Positions 27,432 to 39,107 of a stretch of 63,815 bases of DNA are shown here, piece by piece (the first letter of the stretch is position 1; each line of letters opens with the position of its first letter). This stretch comes from Acidobacteriota bacterium. Its GTDB lineage: Bacteria > Acidobacteriota > Terriglobia > 2-12-FULL-54-10. Under the pieces are notes generated by a model. That model ran no database searches. It was not told the DNA's origin and worked only from the letters and a program-made list of their open reading frames with translations. The stretch is taken from assembly GCA_016191085.1 (NCBI GenBank), contig JACPPJ010000055.1, forward strand, positions 1 through 63,815, written 5' to 3'. Position numbers and translations under genes: made by a program.

Positions 27432-28326
27432 ACTGCTGTGCTTGCTGATCCAAATACGCTGCCGCCACACCGCACGCCAGCGTGCGGATGCGGCCGATCA
27501 CGGCTACGCGCTCCGTGACGCTGATGGCGCCGCGGGCGTCCAGAAGATTGAATAAATGCGAGCACTTGAGAACCTCATCATAGGCAGCGAGTACCGGGAC
27601 CCGTGACTTCATTGCCGGATGGCTCAATATCCGATAGGCGTCCACTAAGCCCTGACATTCTTGCTCATGAAGTTGGAGGAGTTTCCATAGCTTGTCAATC
27701 GAGGCCAGCTCGAAGCTGTAGACGGAAAACTGTTGCTCTTCCATCAAGCGCACGCGGCCATAGGTGGTGTCCTCGTTCCAGAGCATGTCATAGACGCTGT
27801 CGGTGTCTTGCAGAAACGAGGAGAGCCGCTCCAGGCCATAGGTCAGCTCCACGGAGACCGGCTCCAGGTCATGGCCTCCGCACTGCTGAAAATACGTGAA
27901 CTGCGTGACCTCCAGACCGTCGAGCATGACCTGCCAACCGATTCCCCAAGCCCCCAGCGTCGGCGCTTCCCAGTTGTCCTCTTCAAACTTCAGGTCGTGA
28001 TGGCGAAGGTCGATACCAATTTTTTCAAGACTCTTTAGGTAGATTTCCTGAATGTCCGCCGGTGATGGCTTCAGAATCACCTGCCATTGCAGGTGCTTGT
28101 ACAGACGGTTGGGATTCTCGCCATAACGTCCGTCAGCGGGGCGGCGGCTGGGCTGGACATACGCGACTTTATAAGGCTGCGGCCCCAGAACACGCAAGAA
28201 CGTCTCGGGACTCATGGTGCCGGCACCCATCTCGACGTCATAAGGCAACTGGATCACACAGCCGCGCCCCGCCCAATAATCGGTGAGTCGCGCGATCAGT
28301 TCCTGCAATGTCTTGGCGGGTTTCAT
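27367..28326 (-). CDS. glyQ: Glycyl-tRNA synthetase alpha subunit
   Basis: 319 residues; the usual length is about 290-300. The class II catalytic core is intact: [58 protein letters not shown] and [12 protein letters not shown]. It activates glycine and works with GlyS. The last 20 or so residues ([17 protein letters not shown]..) are not family-like and come from a heptamer repeat (GGCTTCT). The ATG at 28326 is 43 bases from recO, so recO-glyQ-glyS probably form one transcript. Confidence 0.96.
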   Translation of the reverse strand: MKPAKTLQELIARLTDYWAGRGCVIQLPYDVEMGAGTMSPETFLRVLGPQPYKVAYVQPSRRPADGRYGENPNRLYKHLQWQVILKPSPADIQEIYLKSLEKIGIDLRHHDLKFEEDNWEAPTLGAWGIGWQVMLDGLEVTQFTYFQQCGGHDLEPVSVELTYGLERLSSFLQDTDSVYDMLWNEDTTYGRVRLMEEQQFSVYSFELASIDKLWKLLQLHEQECQGLVDAYRILSHPAMKSRVPVLAAYDEVLKCSHLFNLLDARGAISVTERVAVIGRIRTLACGVAAAYLDQQAQQSEARSQKPEENPANAILATGL

Positions 28327-28369
28327 GTCAATCAGAGCCGCGACCGCGCGGGTATATGGGGTTGTCCGT

Positions 28370-29110
28370 TTACAGCCCTTCCACCAATGGTCGTGTGATT
28401 AGCTTCCGTTCCAGATGCTTCTCGACCTGCTGCTCGAGGAGTCTTCGCAAATCTTCAGCGCGGCTCTTGCCCCATCCTTCATCGGGGATGGCGGCGAGAG
28501 ATCGCTCCATCATGCCGTGCGCCAGGCTGCGCGAGTCTCCGCTCAATGACCAACTGCCGTCGGACCGGCAGGTTTTGCACTGCAGCCCCTGAGATTCCAG
28601 GCGGAACCAAGCCGCTTCACCCGGATCGAGTGAGCCCTGGCAGCGTGAGCACGTATCTAAGGGCGGGAGAAAACCAGCCAGCGTAACGGCCCACAGATCG
28701 AAATAAGTGAGCGGGCGCCAGATGTCGCCATGCCCGATCTCATTCATCACCAACAAAACCAGGCGGAAGAACGGGTCGTTCACTTCGCGCTCCGGCAGCA
28801 ACAGCTCGCAGACCTCCGCGATATAACTGAAGGCCACGCCTGCCGCATAGTCGCTCTGGAGTTCAAAGAACGACTGCACCAACTCGCAGGATTCCAGCCG
28901 TACCAGCTCGCGCGATTCCTGCTCGAAATAGCGCACGCGAACGTGGGAAAGCCGCTCCAGTGACGCACCAAACCGCTTGACGCTGCGGCGGGCGTTGTGT
29001 GCCACGCCACGCGTCCGGCCACCTCCGCGGGAGAAGAAACTGACGATTTTGTCGGCTTCGCTCAGCGGGTAGGTTCGTAAAATAATGGCTTCCGTTTCAC
29101 GAACCGGCAT
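28370..29110 (-). CDS. recO: DNA repair protein RecO
   Basis: 246 residues. N-terminal OB fold ([21 protein letters not shown].., about 5-75), helical middle, and a C-terminal zinc site with CSRCQG and CKTCRSD (about 158-185). It loads RecA on gaps through the RecFOR pathway. It is first in the recO-glyQ-glyS series; the start at 29110 is the standard [12 protein letters not shown] form. Confidence 0.94.
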   Translation of the reverse strand: MPVRETEAIILRTYPLSEADKIVSFFSRGGGRTRGVAHNARRSVKRFGASLERLSHVRVRYFEQESRELVRLESCELVQSFFELQSDYAAGVAFSYIAEVCELLLPEREVNDPFFRLVLLVMNEIGHGDIWRPLTYFDLWAVTLAGFLPPLDTCSRCQGSLDPGEAAWFRLESQGLQCKTCRSDGSWSLSGDSRSLAHGMMERSLAAIPDEGWGKSRAEDLRRLLEQQVEKHLERKLITRPLVEGL

Positions 29111-29629
29111 CGAGAGATGCCCCCTGGTATCCCCAGCGCGACACCGGTGGCCGTGGGGAGGCCTTGCCTGTCCTTTCCGGCAATCCCGCCTGAAACACCA
29201 AAAAGTAACACAGAATCAACAGAAAGGGCAAACTCCCGTTGGCTTGCCTATCCACCATCCCGACCTACGCAAATGGCTCCGCCGTTAACAGCAGCACGGT
29301 CCTACCGGCCTGAAGCAACATTCTCGCCGCTCATCGCCAGTCGCACAAGACCGCACCGGAACGGGAGCAGCGCGCTGTTCAGGTTGCGGCAACAATTGCC
29401 TACCTTCGGTGCCCGCCGTCTCATCCGTGAGTTCGATCTCCCCATTAGTCATGGTGCTCTGCTCGCCGTGCTCTGTTCGCCCCAACCCACAAAGCAGACC
29501 TCAGCCCATGGGCAGGTCGTTCAGCAGCTCAATCCGCGTCTCTCCAGCTTTGCTTGCCGGCACCCACAGCGCTCGATCCCCACGGCGGATACTTGTGCCT
29601 AGGCATCCGTACGTCAGTTGCCCCGCGAA
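29111..29629. other. 519-base stretch without recognised gene
   Basis: Between recO start and bamA stop. Open frames of 161 codons (plus, 29117-29602) and 66 codons (minus, 29285-29485) show low-complexity composition, no ribosome site and no family. It may hold the recO promoter and the bamA 3' end. No hairpin with a T run was seen. Confidence 0.4.
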
Positions 29630-32428
29630 TCAGAACGTCCGGCCGATGGTAAATCGGAGTGTTCGTGCGGGTTCAGAGTACGGGCGGCTGGAGCCGAACG
29701 CAGCGACGTAGCTCTGATACGTAATGCTGTTGGGGAACAGCGAGCGATCGGCAAGCGGCTGCGGGAAAATGTCCGAGTTGAATCGCAGCGGATTGTAAGC
29801 CCAGTAGACGCGGAACGGCGCGTTCACCACCGGCAGCACGACTTGCAGTTCAATTCCCGTAGATGCGCGCCACTGTGTGTTCGTGCCCCTGGAGATGTCA
29901 AGATTCTTTTTGAAGCTGATGTCAGGGAACTGCGACGAGAGTTGCTGCAAACGCTGATCCGTCAACTGCAACTGGGATCTTCGCCAGACCGTATTCAGTC
30001 CGATATCGCCGAAGAGAGCCAGTGTCACAGGACCAAAGATGGGGATACGGTATTCGAAATTGCCGATGAGCTTACTGTCACCACCGGGGAAGGTAATTCG
30101 GTTAATAGGAACCGTCATGATTTGAGGCTGGAATTCTTCCTGGCCGATGTTGCTCAATCCGGTCGTAACGCGCGGAGTCCCGTCGGAATTGAACACGTTC
30201 ATGGTGGCAACGTCGGGAATGTAGACGATTGGACTGATGGTGTAAAAATCGAATCCTCGAATGTCCGTCTCTCCGCCGATATAGAAGCGCGAGAACGGAG
30301 GAATCAGGCGCCCACCAAAACCACTCATAGTAGAAGCCAACAGGTGCATACCCCAGACCCTGTTCCCTCCGGCGGGATGGAACCAGCGATAATCGACGGT
30401 AGGACGCCACATGCGGACGTTCCCGCCCAAGCCAGACAGCTCCAGGCTGACCAAAATGCCCGTACCACGTGTTGGCGTCATCGGGTTGTTCACCGTGCTG
30501 TACTGATAAGTTGGGATGACCTTACTGGTGCGTATGCCTTCCAGCGAATTGGGGCCGCTGAGGCCGTCAAAGTTCAAATATTGAAAGTAGAGTGACGACG
30601 CTTCGCTGAAGGTCTTGATGCTACTGATGTCATAACCGTATGTCAGCCCAAAACGGGAGAAGTTATTGTGCAGCGGGTAACTGGCGAACGCAGTGAATCC
30701 GTAACTTGACTGCCGGTAATTCTGGATGTTTTCGGCGCCGGCAAGCTCGATCAGCGGGCGCAGGTCCTGTCCGGCCAGAATCGAAATCTGCTGCGCCTGG
30801 TTGTAGTTGAATCGGTTCGAGTACATCGTGAACCCGGTTTGGAGCGGCCGGTCGAATGCGTACGGATGCGTGATTCCCAGTACGATATTGCGCTCCAGGC
30901 TGCCTAGCTGCGCGTCGAGCGTCAGGGTCTCACCCTGCCCGAGGAAGTTGTTCGTTTGGTAATTGAAGCCGACAAAGCTGCCTGATAGCCCGCTCACGCC
31001 TCCTGTAAAGCCAATGGCGTTCTTCCCCTTCTCTTGCACTTTCAGGTTAATGTCCACCGTGCCTTCGCGATTATTAGGCTGCACATCAGAATCTTTGGGA
31101 TCGAGCTTTTCGAAGTAGCCGAGTTGGTTCAGCCGCAACAGACTCAGTTCCCATAAGCGGCTATTAAAGAGCGAACCCTCCTGCAGCATTAACTCGCGGC
31201 GGATCACTTTGTCGCGGGTTGTGGTGTTGCCCGCGAATTCGATACGCCGGACCGTGAACTGCTTGTCCTCTTCAATGTTGAAGACCATGCTAATGCGGCG
31301 GTCTTGATCATTGATCTCAGTGTCGGGACTGGCTACAAAGTTGATGTATCCGTACTCGCCGTAAATCTTGCGCATGTTCTCCAGACCCTTACGGACCTTG
31401 GAGACGTTGAAGACGTCGCCCTCCTTCATCTCGAACAGCGGCCGCAGCGCGTTGTCGGGATCTCTAAAGAGCTTCACTCCTTGGAAAGTCATTGATCCAA
31501 GCTGATACTGGCCACCTTCTACCAGCGGAACCACGATATCGACTCTGCGGCCCGGTTTGCCGCTCTTGAAGACGGGAATGCGTATCCCACCGCCGGTCGT
31601 GACGGTATTGATTCTCGGCTCGTTCACAAGGGCCTTGAAGTAGCCCTTGTTCTGATACGCTCCGCGCACGAACTCCATGTCTTCGTCCAACTTATTCTTG
31701 TCAAAAGTCTTACTGAAGATGTTTTCGAGGATAATCGAATGCGGAATGCCGATCGGCCGGGAGTGCCTCATGGAGCGGACCAAGGCGCGACGCCCGATGA
31801 CGGTGTTTCCTTCGAAATCAATGCGCCCGATCTTGACCTTAGGACCTTCGTCAATATTGAACGTGAGCGCGACCGAAGACGGCGGAATTGGCTTGGTGTC
31901 CACTGCAACGGTGGCGTACTGGCGTCCACGCTCAGCGAGCAACTGCTTCAACACAACTTCGGCGCGCTTAATCTTGGTGGGTTCAAACCGGCTCTCGACC
32001 GAAAGGCCGACCTTCCGCTCCTTGAAGCGATCTAAAATGTCCGAAGTGGTTACGGACTTATTACCTTTGTACTCGATGCTGCGGATGAGCGCCTTCTCCT
32101 TCACCTCAAAGATGACAACTTTGCCATTCTCGCCATCCTCGACTTTGAGAACTACGTCCTCGAACAAGCCGGTGTTATAAAGCGCCATAAAGTCACGGCG
32201 CAATGCGTTTTCGTCGTATGGATCGCCTGGTTTGACGAAGATTCGGGCGCGCATGGTAGCGGCCGGTACGCGGCGATTGCCACGGAATTGCACGCTCTCA
32301 ATGACCCCGGGTGCGCTCTGCGCCCAAAGGCCACTGCTCAATGTGAGTAGAATGAAAAGACTGAGAACCAAGGACCGCAGTGTCGAGCGGCTCCTGGAAA
32401 ACCTAACTGTGGGGGAACGATGATTCAT
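29630..32428 (-). CDS. bamA: Outer-membrane assembly factor BamA (Omp85)
   Basis: 932 residues including an export signal (LRSLVLSLFILLTLSSGLWA). Five POTRA domains follow (first: VIESVQFRGNRRVPAATMRA; others at KALIRSIEYKGN, VKIGRIDFEGNTVIG, YQLGSMTFQGVKLF, FTVRRIEFAGNTTTRD), then a 16-strand barrel with the family end signature FRVYWAYNPLRF and a C-terminal Phe (RFTIGRTF). It inserts beta-barrel proteins into the outer membrane. The start at 32428 places the signal about 17 residues in; the open frame runs 34 codons further upstream from a GTG but without support. It is a bit longer than the E. coli protein (810), mostly in the barrel loops. Confidence 0.96.
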   Translation of the reverse strand: MNHRSPTVRFSRSRSTLRSLVLSLFILLTLSSGLWAQSAPGVIESVQFRGNRRVPAATMRARIFVKPGDPYDENALRRDFMALYNTGLFEDVVLKVEDGENGKVVIFEVKEKALIRSIEYKGNKSVTTSDILDRFKERKVGLSVESRFEPTKIKRAEVVLKQLLAERGRQYATVAVDTKPIPPSSVALTFNIDEGPKVKIGRIDFEGNTVIGRRALVRSMRHSRPIGIPHSIILENIFSKTFDKNKLDEDMEFVRGAYQNKGYFKALVNEPRINTVTTGGGIRIPVFKSGKPGRRVDIVVPLVEGGQYQLGSMTFQGVKLFRDPDNALRPLFEMKEGDVFNVSKVRKGLENMRKIYGEYGYINFVASPDTEINDQDRRISMVFNIEEDKQFTVRRIEFAGNTTTRDKVIRRELMLQEGSLFNSRLWELSLLRLNQLGYFEKLDPKDSDVQPNNREGTVDINLKVQEKGKNAIGFTGGVSGLSGSFVGFNYQTNNFLGQGETLTLDAQLGSLERNIVLGITHPYAFDRPLQTGFTMYSNRFNYNQAQQISILAGQDLRPLIELAGAENIQNYRQSSYGFTAFASYPLHNNFSRFGLTYGYDISSIKTFSEASSLYFQYLNFDGLSGPNSLEGIRTSKVIPTYQYSTVNNPMTPTRGTGILVSLELSGLGGNVRMWRPTVDYRWFHPAGGNRVWGMHLLASTMSGFGGRLIPPFSRFYIGGETDIRGFDFYTISPIVYIPDVATMNVFNSDGTPRVTTGLSNIGQEEFQPQIMTVPINRITFPGGDSKLIGNFEYRIPIFGPVTLALFGDIGLNTVWRRSQLQLTDQRLQQLSSQFPDISFKKNLDISRGTNTQWRASTGIELQVVLPVVNAPFRVYWAYNPLRFNSDIFPQPLADRSLFPNSITYQSYVAAFGSSRPYSEPARTLRFTIGRTF

Positions 32429-32634
32429 GGAACTATGTATTACCGATAACAGCCAAACTTTGCACGATCCCGCCTCGCCCCCTCCCGCGCTTACAAAATG
32501 CGTGCTGTGCAAGTAATCAGATAGAAACACGGCATGCGCGGTGATCGTGGGAAAACAGGCCGGAACTAAATTTTATAGCAGAAGTTTGCTGGGAAAGAAA
32601 GCAAACGGCCCCCGGAACCCGGACAAGGTGGGCA

Positions 32635-32664
32635 CCCCACGCGACGATCCTCGCGAGCGTGGGG
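32635..32664. repeat. CCCCACGC palindrome between bamA and clpC
   Basis: CCCCACGC (32635) and GCGTGGGG (to 32664), 8-bp stem, loop with GACGATCCTCGCGA. It lies just past the clpC stop (32687) and could act as its 3' hairpin or be a dispersed palindrome; no T tract. Confidence 0.5.
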
Positions 32665-32686
32665 ACCCCGGGTGGGGGCCCGCCAG

Positions 32687-35131
<2,445 letters not shown>

Positions 35132-35180
35132 GTTTCCCTTCCCGAAGCGTTAAACTGCTCGCCGCTCCAATAGGGGGACG

Positions 35181-35876
35181 TCACCGCATCGTTTGAGAAA
35201 AGGAGACGGTCTCCAGCCGCCCGTTCTCCAGAGCAAGCACGCGATCACAGCGCTGCGCAAAACCCATGTTGTGGGTCACCAACACCGTCGTCATCCCGTG
35301 CTCCCGATGTAACAGTTGCATTAAGTCCGCGATTCGTTCTCCATTGCCCGCGTCGAGGTTGCCGGTGGGCTCATCCGCCATGAGCACTTTGGGTCCACCG
35401 GCCAACGCTCTAGCCAATGCCACCCGCTGTTGCTCGCCGCCAGAAAGTTCTCCCGCCCGGTGAAAACCTCGATCGTTTAACCCTACCCGCTCCAACCATT
35501 CCGCAGCCCTTACTGCGGCCTCCGCACTGCTCAGGCCCCGTATTCTCAAGGGCATTCCAACGTTCTCTAGAGCCGTAAATTCCGGCAGCAGGTAGTTGAG
35601 TTGCCACACGAATCCGAAATTTTCGTTGCGCAACCTGCTTTTTTCTGCGTCGGAAAGACTTGAATACGGCACCCCCTTGAAGTATATCTCACCGCCGCTC
35701 GCGATGTCTAGCGTACCGAGGATCTGCAGCAGCGTACTTTTTCCGCTACCCGATTCTCCAACGATCGCCACCATTTCTCCTGGTCGCACGTTCAGGTCCA
35801 AATCGTCGAGCACCACCAAATCGGAGCGACCCGAACGGAAAACCTTTCGCAACTTCTCAGCGCGCAACAAATTCAC
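35181..35876 (-). CDS. lolD: Lipoprotein-releasing ABC ATPase (LolD)
   Basis: 231 residues. Walker A GESGSGKSTLLQ (about 39-50), Q-loop FVWQLNYLLPEFTALENV, signature LSGGEQQRVALARAL (about 142-156), Walker B KVLMADEPTGNLD, and the H-loop VTHN. The LolD/MacB-type pattern and the adjacent LolC/E permease make LolD the likely identity. It powers release of lipoproteins from the inner membrane. It is 87 bases downstream of the permease. Confidence 0.92.
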   Translation of the reverse strand: MNLLRAEKLRKVFRSGRSDLVVLDDLDLNVRPGEMVAIVGESGSGKSTLLQILGTLDIASGGEIYFKGVPYSSLSDAEKSRLRNENFGFVWQLNYLLPEFTALENVGMPLRIRGLSSAEAAVRAAEWLERVGLNDRGFHRAGELSGGEQQRVALARALAGGPKVLMADEPTGNLDAGNGERIADLMQLLHREHGMTTVLVTHNMGFAQRCDRVLALENGRLETVSFSQTMR

Positions 35877-35963
35877 TCCCTATTTAACTTAGATGCCGAA
35901 GTGACAATATGGGTCCAAATGAGTGTCATTTTCTGATAACTGTCATATATGTGCGCGCAGCAT

Positions 35964-37199
35964 TTACTCATAACGCAGCGCCTCGGCAGGAGTGATGGAG
36001 GCCGCGCTCCAGGCAGGATACAGCGTTGCCAGGAAACTGATTAACAGCGCCATTCCGGCTACCCATATCGCATCAGTGGCTCGTGTGTTGAAAGGAACGT
36101 AAGATATTGAGTAGATGTTCGGGTCCAACTCTATAAGCCGTTGCGCGCTTCCAAGCCAGGAGAGGAGATAGCCTCCTATCAGTCCTAACACCGTTCCTGC
36201 GCAACCGATCATCACTCCCTGCAGCATGAAAATATTGCGAATCTGCTGGCGCTGCGCGCCCAGCGAGACGAGGATTGCAATATCGCGCACCTTCTCCATT
36301 ACCATCATGATCAGCGAAATAAGAATGTTCAGTGCCGCAATGCAAACGACGATGCCGATGGTGATGAAGGTCACCCTCTTTTCCATCTTCAGCGCGCTGA
36401 AGAGAGCGCGGTTCTGCTCCATCCAATTCGTGGTTCCGAAACCGTTGCCGGCCTGGCGTTGCAAATCCGCACCCACCTCGGCAGCACGGTAGATGTCATC
36501 AATTTTGAACTCCAGTACCGAGACCACATCACTCAACCCCAACAGTTGCTGAGCCGCACGAATGTTTGTGAATGCCCAACTGGAATCGAACTCATAGAAA
36601 CCCGAATCAAACACGCCCGCCACGCGGAAATATTGATACCGCGGAACGAGTCCTAATGGCGTCAGATGCCCTTGCGGGCTGATCAGCAAAACGCTGTCTC
36701 CGGGCGAAGCGCCGAGGGTATCCGCCATCCGCTTGCCGATCACTACCGGCGGCTCGCTGCCCGCCGGGACCTCCGCGTTTAACGGCGCGGCAGAACCTTC
36801 GCGTACGGAATCGAGCAGGTTCCCGACCTTCGACTCCGCCGAGGCATCCACTCCCTTCAGGATCATCTGCGACGAGCGGTTAGCATGCGAGACCAGCACA
36901 GTGCCGTAAAGCGCGGGCGCGGACGCCAGCACGTGCGGCGAGTTTCCCAGCTTCGCCAGCACGGAGCGCCAGTCGCGAATTCCCTCACCATCCTGCCGTT
37001 GCACGTTCACGTGGGCGGTGGCGCCAAGCAGCCTGCCTTGCAGGTCCTGACGAAAGCCATTGTTGATTGCCAGCGCCACGATCAGCGCCGTCACGCCCGC
37101 GGCAATTCCCAGCACGGACAAAGCCGTGATTACCGAGATCACCGCCACTTTGCGTTTGGCGCGCAAATAACGCAGTGCCACAAACAGCTCAAAATCCAC
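35964..37199 (-). CDS. Lipoprotein-releasing permease (LolC/LolE type)
   Basis: 411 residues. Helix 1 (VAVISVITALSVLGIAAGVTALIVALAI), a large periplasmic domain (about 45-255), then three C-terminal helices (ITIGIVVCIAALNILISLIMM, FMLQGVMIGCAGTVLGLIGGY, WVAGMALLISFLATLYPAW) ending SAASITPAEALRYE, the FtsX/LolE signature. A single permease gene next to lolD suggests a homodimeric LolF-like transporter, as in bacteria lacking separate LolC and LolE. A GTG start at 37199 preceded by GGAGG is preferred over the ATG at 37226, because it gives the usual FELFVALRYLRAKR N-terminus. Confidence 0.9.
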   Translation of the reverse strand: MDFELFVALRYLRAKRKVAVISVITALSVLGIAAGVTALIVALAINNGFRQDLQGRLLGATAHVNVQRQDGEGIRDWRSVLAKLGNSPHVLASAPALYGTVLVSHANRSSQMILKGVDASAESKVGNLLDSVREGSAAPLNAEVPAGSEPPVVIGKRMADTLGASPGDSVLLISPQGHLTPLGLVPRYQYFRVAGVFDSGFYEFDSSWAFTNIRAAQQLLGLSDVVSVLEFKIDDIYRAAEVGADLQRQAGNGFGTTNWMEQNRALFSALKMEKRVTFITIGIVVCIAALNILISLIMMVMEKVRDIAILVSLGAQRQQIRNIFMLQGVMIGCAGTVLGLIGGYLLSWLGSAQRLIELDPNIYSISYVPFNTRATDAIWVAGMALLISFLATLYPAWSAASITPAEALRYE

Positions 37200-37307
37200 G
37201 CAGCCTCCGTGCCTGTCGGCGAACAATACCTAGCTAAGAACCATTGTAGGACATCAGCGCGTACAAAGGCGTTTCATAAACAGGCATTTCGAGCAGGTGG
37301 GCAGGTG

Positions 37308-38843
37308 CTATTGGCTGCCGTCTGGGGTAGCAGTTTCCGGCCGCAACAGCGGAAACAGAATCACGTCGCGGATGGAGCGGGAGTTGGTAACCAGCATGGT
37401 CAGCCGGTCGATACCGATGCCTTCGCCGGCAGTCGGTGGCATGCCATAGCACAAGGCGCGAATGTAATCTTCATCCATGCCGTGTGCTTCGGCCACTCCT
37501 TGCTCGCGGAGCGCCATCTGTGCCTCGAACCGCTTTCTCTGTTCTTCGGGGTCGTTCAGCTCGCTGTAAGCGTTCGCAATCTCCATGCCCGCCACATACA
37601 GCTCGAACCGCTCGACCCACCCCGGCTCGTCGGGTTTGCTTTTCGCCAGCGGCGAGACTTCCACCGGAAACTCGCAGATGAACGTCGGCTGCACCAGCTT
37701 GGTCTCACAGACCGCCTCAAAGAGATTCGCAATAGTTGACCCATTGGTTTCTTCCGGAGGCGCCAGGAGAGGTTGTGAGGGGTTCAGGCGGTTCCATGCT
37801 TCGACCACTGCGAGGGTGCGACGACGGTCGCAGAAATCCTCTATTGCGGGCCGCGACGCATCTTCCGGCCAGAACTCTCGTATGGCTTGGCGCATGGTGT
37901 AGCGATGGAAACGGGAGAAATCGATGCGATACTCGCCAAATTCTACGGAGGTCGTGCCGCAGGCCTCCATCACAACTTCCGGCAGCAGTTGTTCGGTCAG
38001 CGCGATCAGGTCGCGGTAATCGCTATAGGCCTGGTAGAACTCCAGCATGGTAAATTCCGGATTGTGATGCGTGGAGATGCCTTCGTTACGAAAGTTGCGA
38101 TTGATTTCATACACGCGGTCAAAGCCGCCCACTACCAGCCGCTTGAGATAAAGCTCCGGCGCGATTCGAAGATACAAGTCAAGATCGAGAGCGTTGTGAT
38201 GCGTGTGAAACGGCCGCGCCGCAGCGCCTCCAGCCTGCGGCTGCATCATCGGAGTCTCCACCTCGATATATCCGCGCCGCTCCATCGCCGAGCGCAGCGC
38301 GCGAATCAACCGGCTGCGCACCGCAAATACCTTGCGCACCTCGGGGTTCGCCAGGAGGTCCAAATAACGCTGCCGGTAGCGAGCTTCGACGTCCTGCAGT
38401 CCGTGCCATTTCTCCGGCATGGGAAGCATGGCCTTGGCTAATAAAGTGAGGTTCGTGACATGAACTGACAGCTCGCCCGTGCGGGTACGGAACAGGTATC
38501 CCTCAACGCCTACCAGGTCTCCGAGGTCGAGCAACTCGTATAAATGGAATGCCCGCTCGCCGACGGCATCTTTACGGACGTAGATCTGCAATCGGCTGCC
38601 GCCCTGAGTAAGGTCGGCGAATCCAGCCTTGCCATGCCCGCGGATCGCTTGCAAGCGCCCGCAAACCCGCACCTCAGGCTTCGCTTGGGCTAACTCCTCG
38701 GCGGATTGCGAAGCGTACGCCTCCGTGATCTGCGCGACGGTATGGGAGAAATCGAATTTGTATGGATATGCAGCGAACCCGAGAGCCTCAATCTGTTCCA
38801 GCTTAGCGCGCCTCTGTTCGAGGAGTTCCAGTTCGAAGGACAA
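37308..38843 (-). CDS. lysS: Lysyl-tRNA synthetase, class II
   Basis: About 511 residues from a TTG codon at 38843. It has an OB-fold anticodon domain (VRVCGRLQAIRGHGKAGFADLTQGG), motif 1 region, motif 2 FRNEGISTHHNPEFTML, and motif 3 GEGIGIDRLTML near the C-terminus. The frame is open up to 39035, but the residues before LSFELELLEQRRAKLEQ do not look like LysRS, and no in-frame ATG lies close; so the start is uncertain. It charges tRNA-Lys. It is followed by the lol genes on the same strand with a gap of about 110 bases. Confidence 0.94.
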   Translation of the reverse strand: MSFELELLEQRRAKLEQIEALGFAAYPYKFDFSHTVAQITEAYASQSAEELAQAKPEVRVCGRLQAIRGHGKAGFADLTQGGSRLQIYVRKDAVGERAFHLYELLDLGDLVGVEGYLFRTRTGELSVHVTNLTLLAKAMLPMPEKWHGLQDVEARYRQRYLDLLANPEVRKVFAVRSRLIRALRSAMERRGYIEVETPMMQPQAGGAAARPFHTHHNALDLDLYLRIAPELYLKRLVVGGFDRVYEINRNFRNEGISTHHNPEFTMLEFYQAYSDYRDLIALTEQLLPEVVMEACGTTSVEFGEYRIDFSRFHRYTMRQAIREFWPEDASRPAIEDFCDRRRTLAVVEAWNRLNPSQPLLAPPEETNGSTIANLFEAVCETKLVQPTFICEFPVEVSPLAKSKPDEPGWVERFELYVAGMEIANAYSELNDPEEQRKRFEAQMALREQGVAEAHGMDEDYIRALCYGMPPTAGEGIGIDRLTMLVTNSRSIRDVILFPLLRPETATPDGSQ

Positions 38844-39107
38844 AGCAGCCTGACTTTCCGGCCAGCGTCCGGTCTCACGCAGCCGATGTGTTCGATTTGC
38901 AATGCCCAATTTACAACAAAAGCGTGGCGGAACAAACGACGCGCAGCCGACGGAAACACACTCTGAAACAATCGTGCTCCGGACACACTCGCGAGAGCGC
39001 GAGCATCTGTCCATCGAAAGCTGGCATGTGTTCACAGGTTCCTCTACAATGACGCATACTATATTGGGGTTTTCGGGTGCGCTCTCAGCAATTGGCCGGG
39101 AGAGGAA

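Noticed and set aside
29117..29602. 161-codon frame between recO and bamA
   Set aside because: No ribosome site, Pro/Ser/Arg low-complexity, no recognised family.
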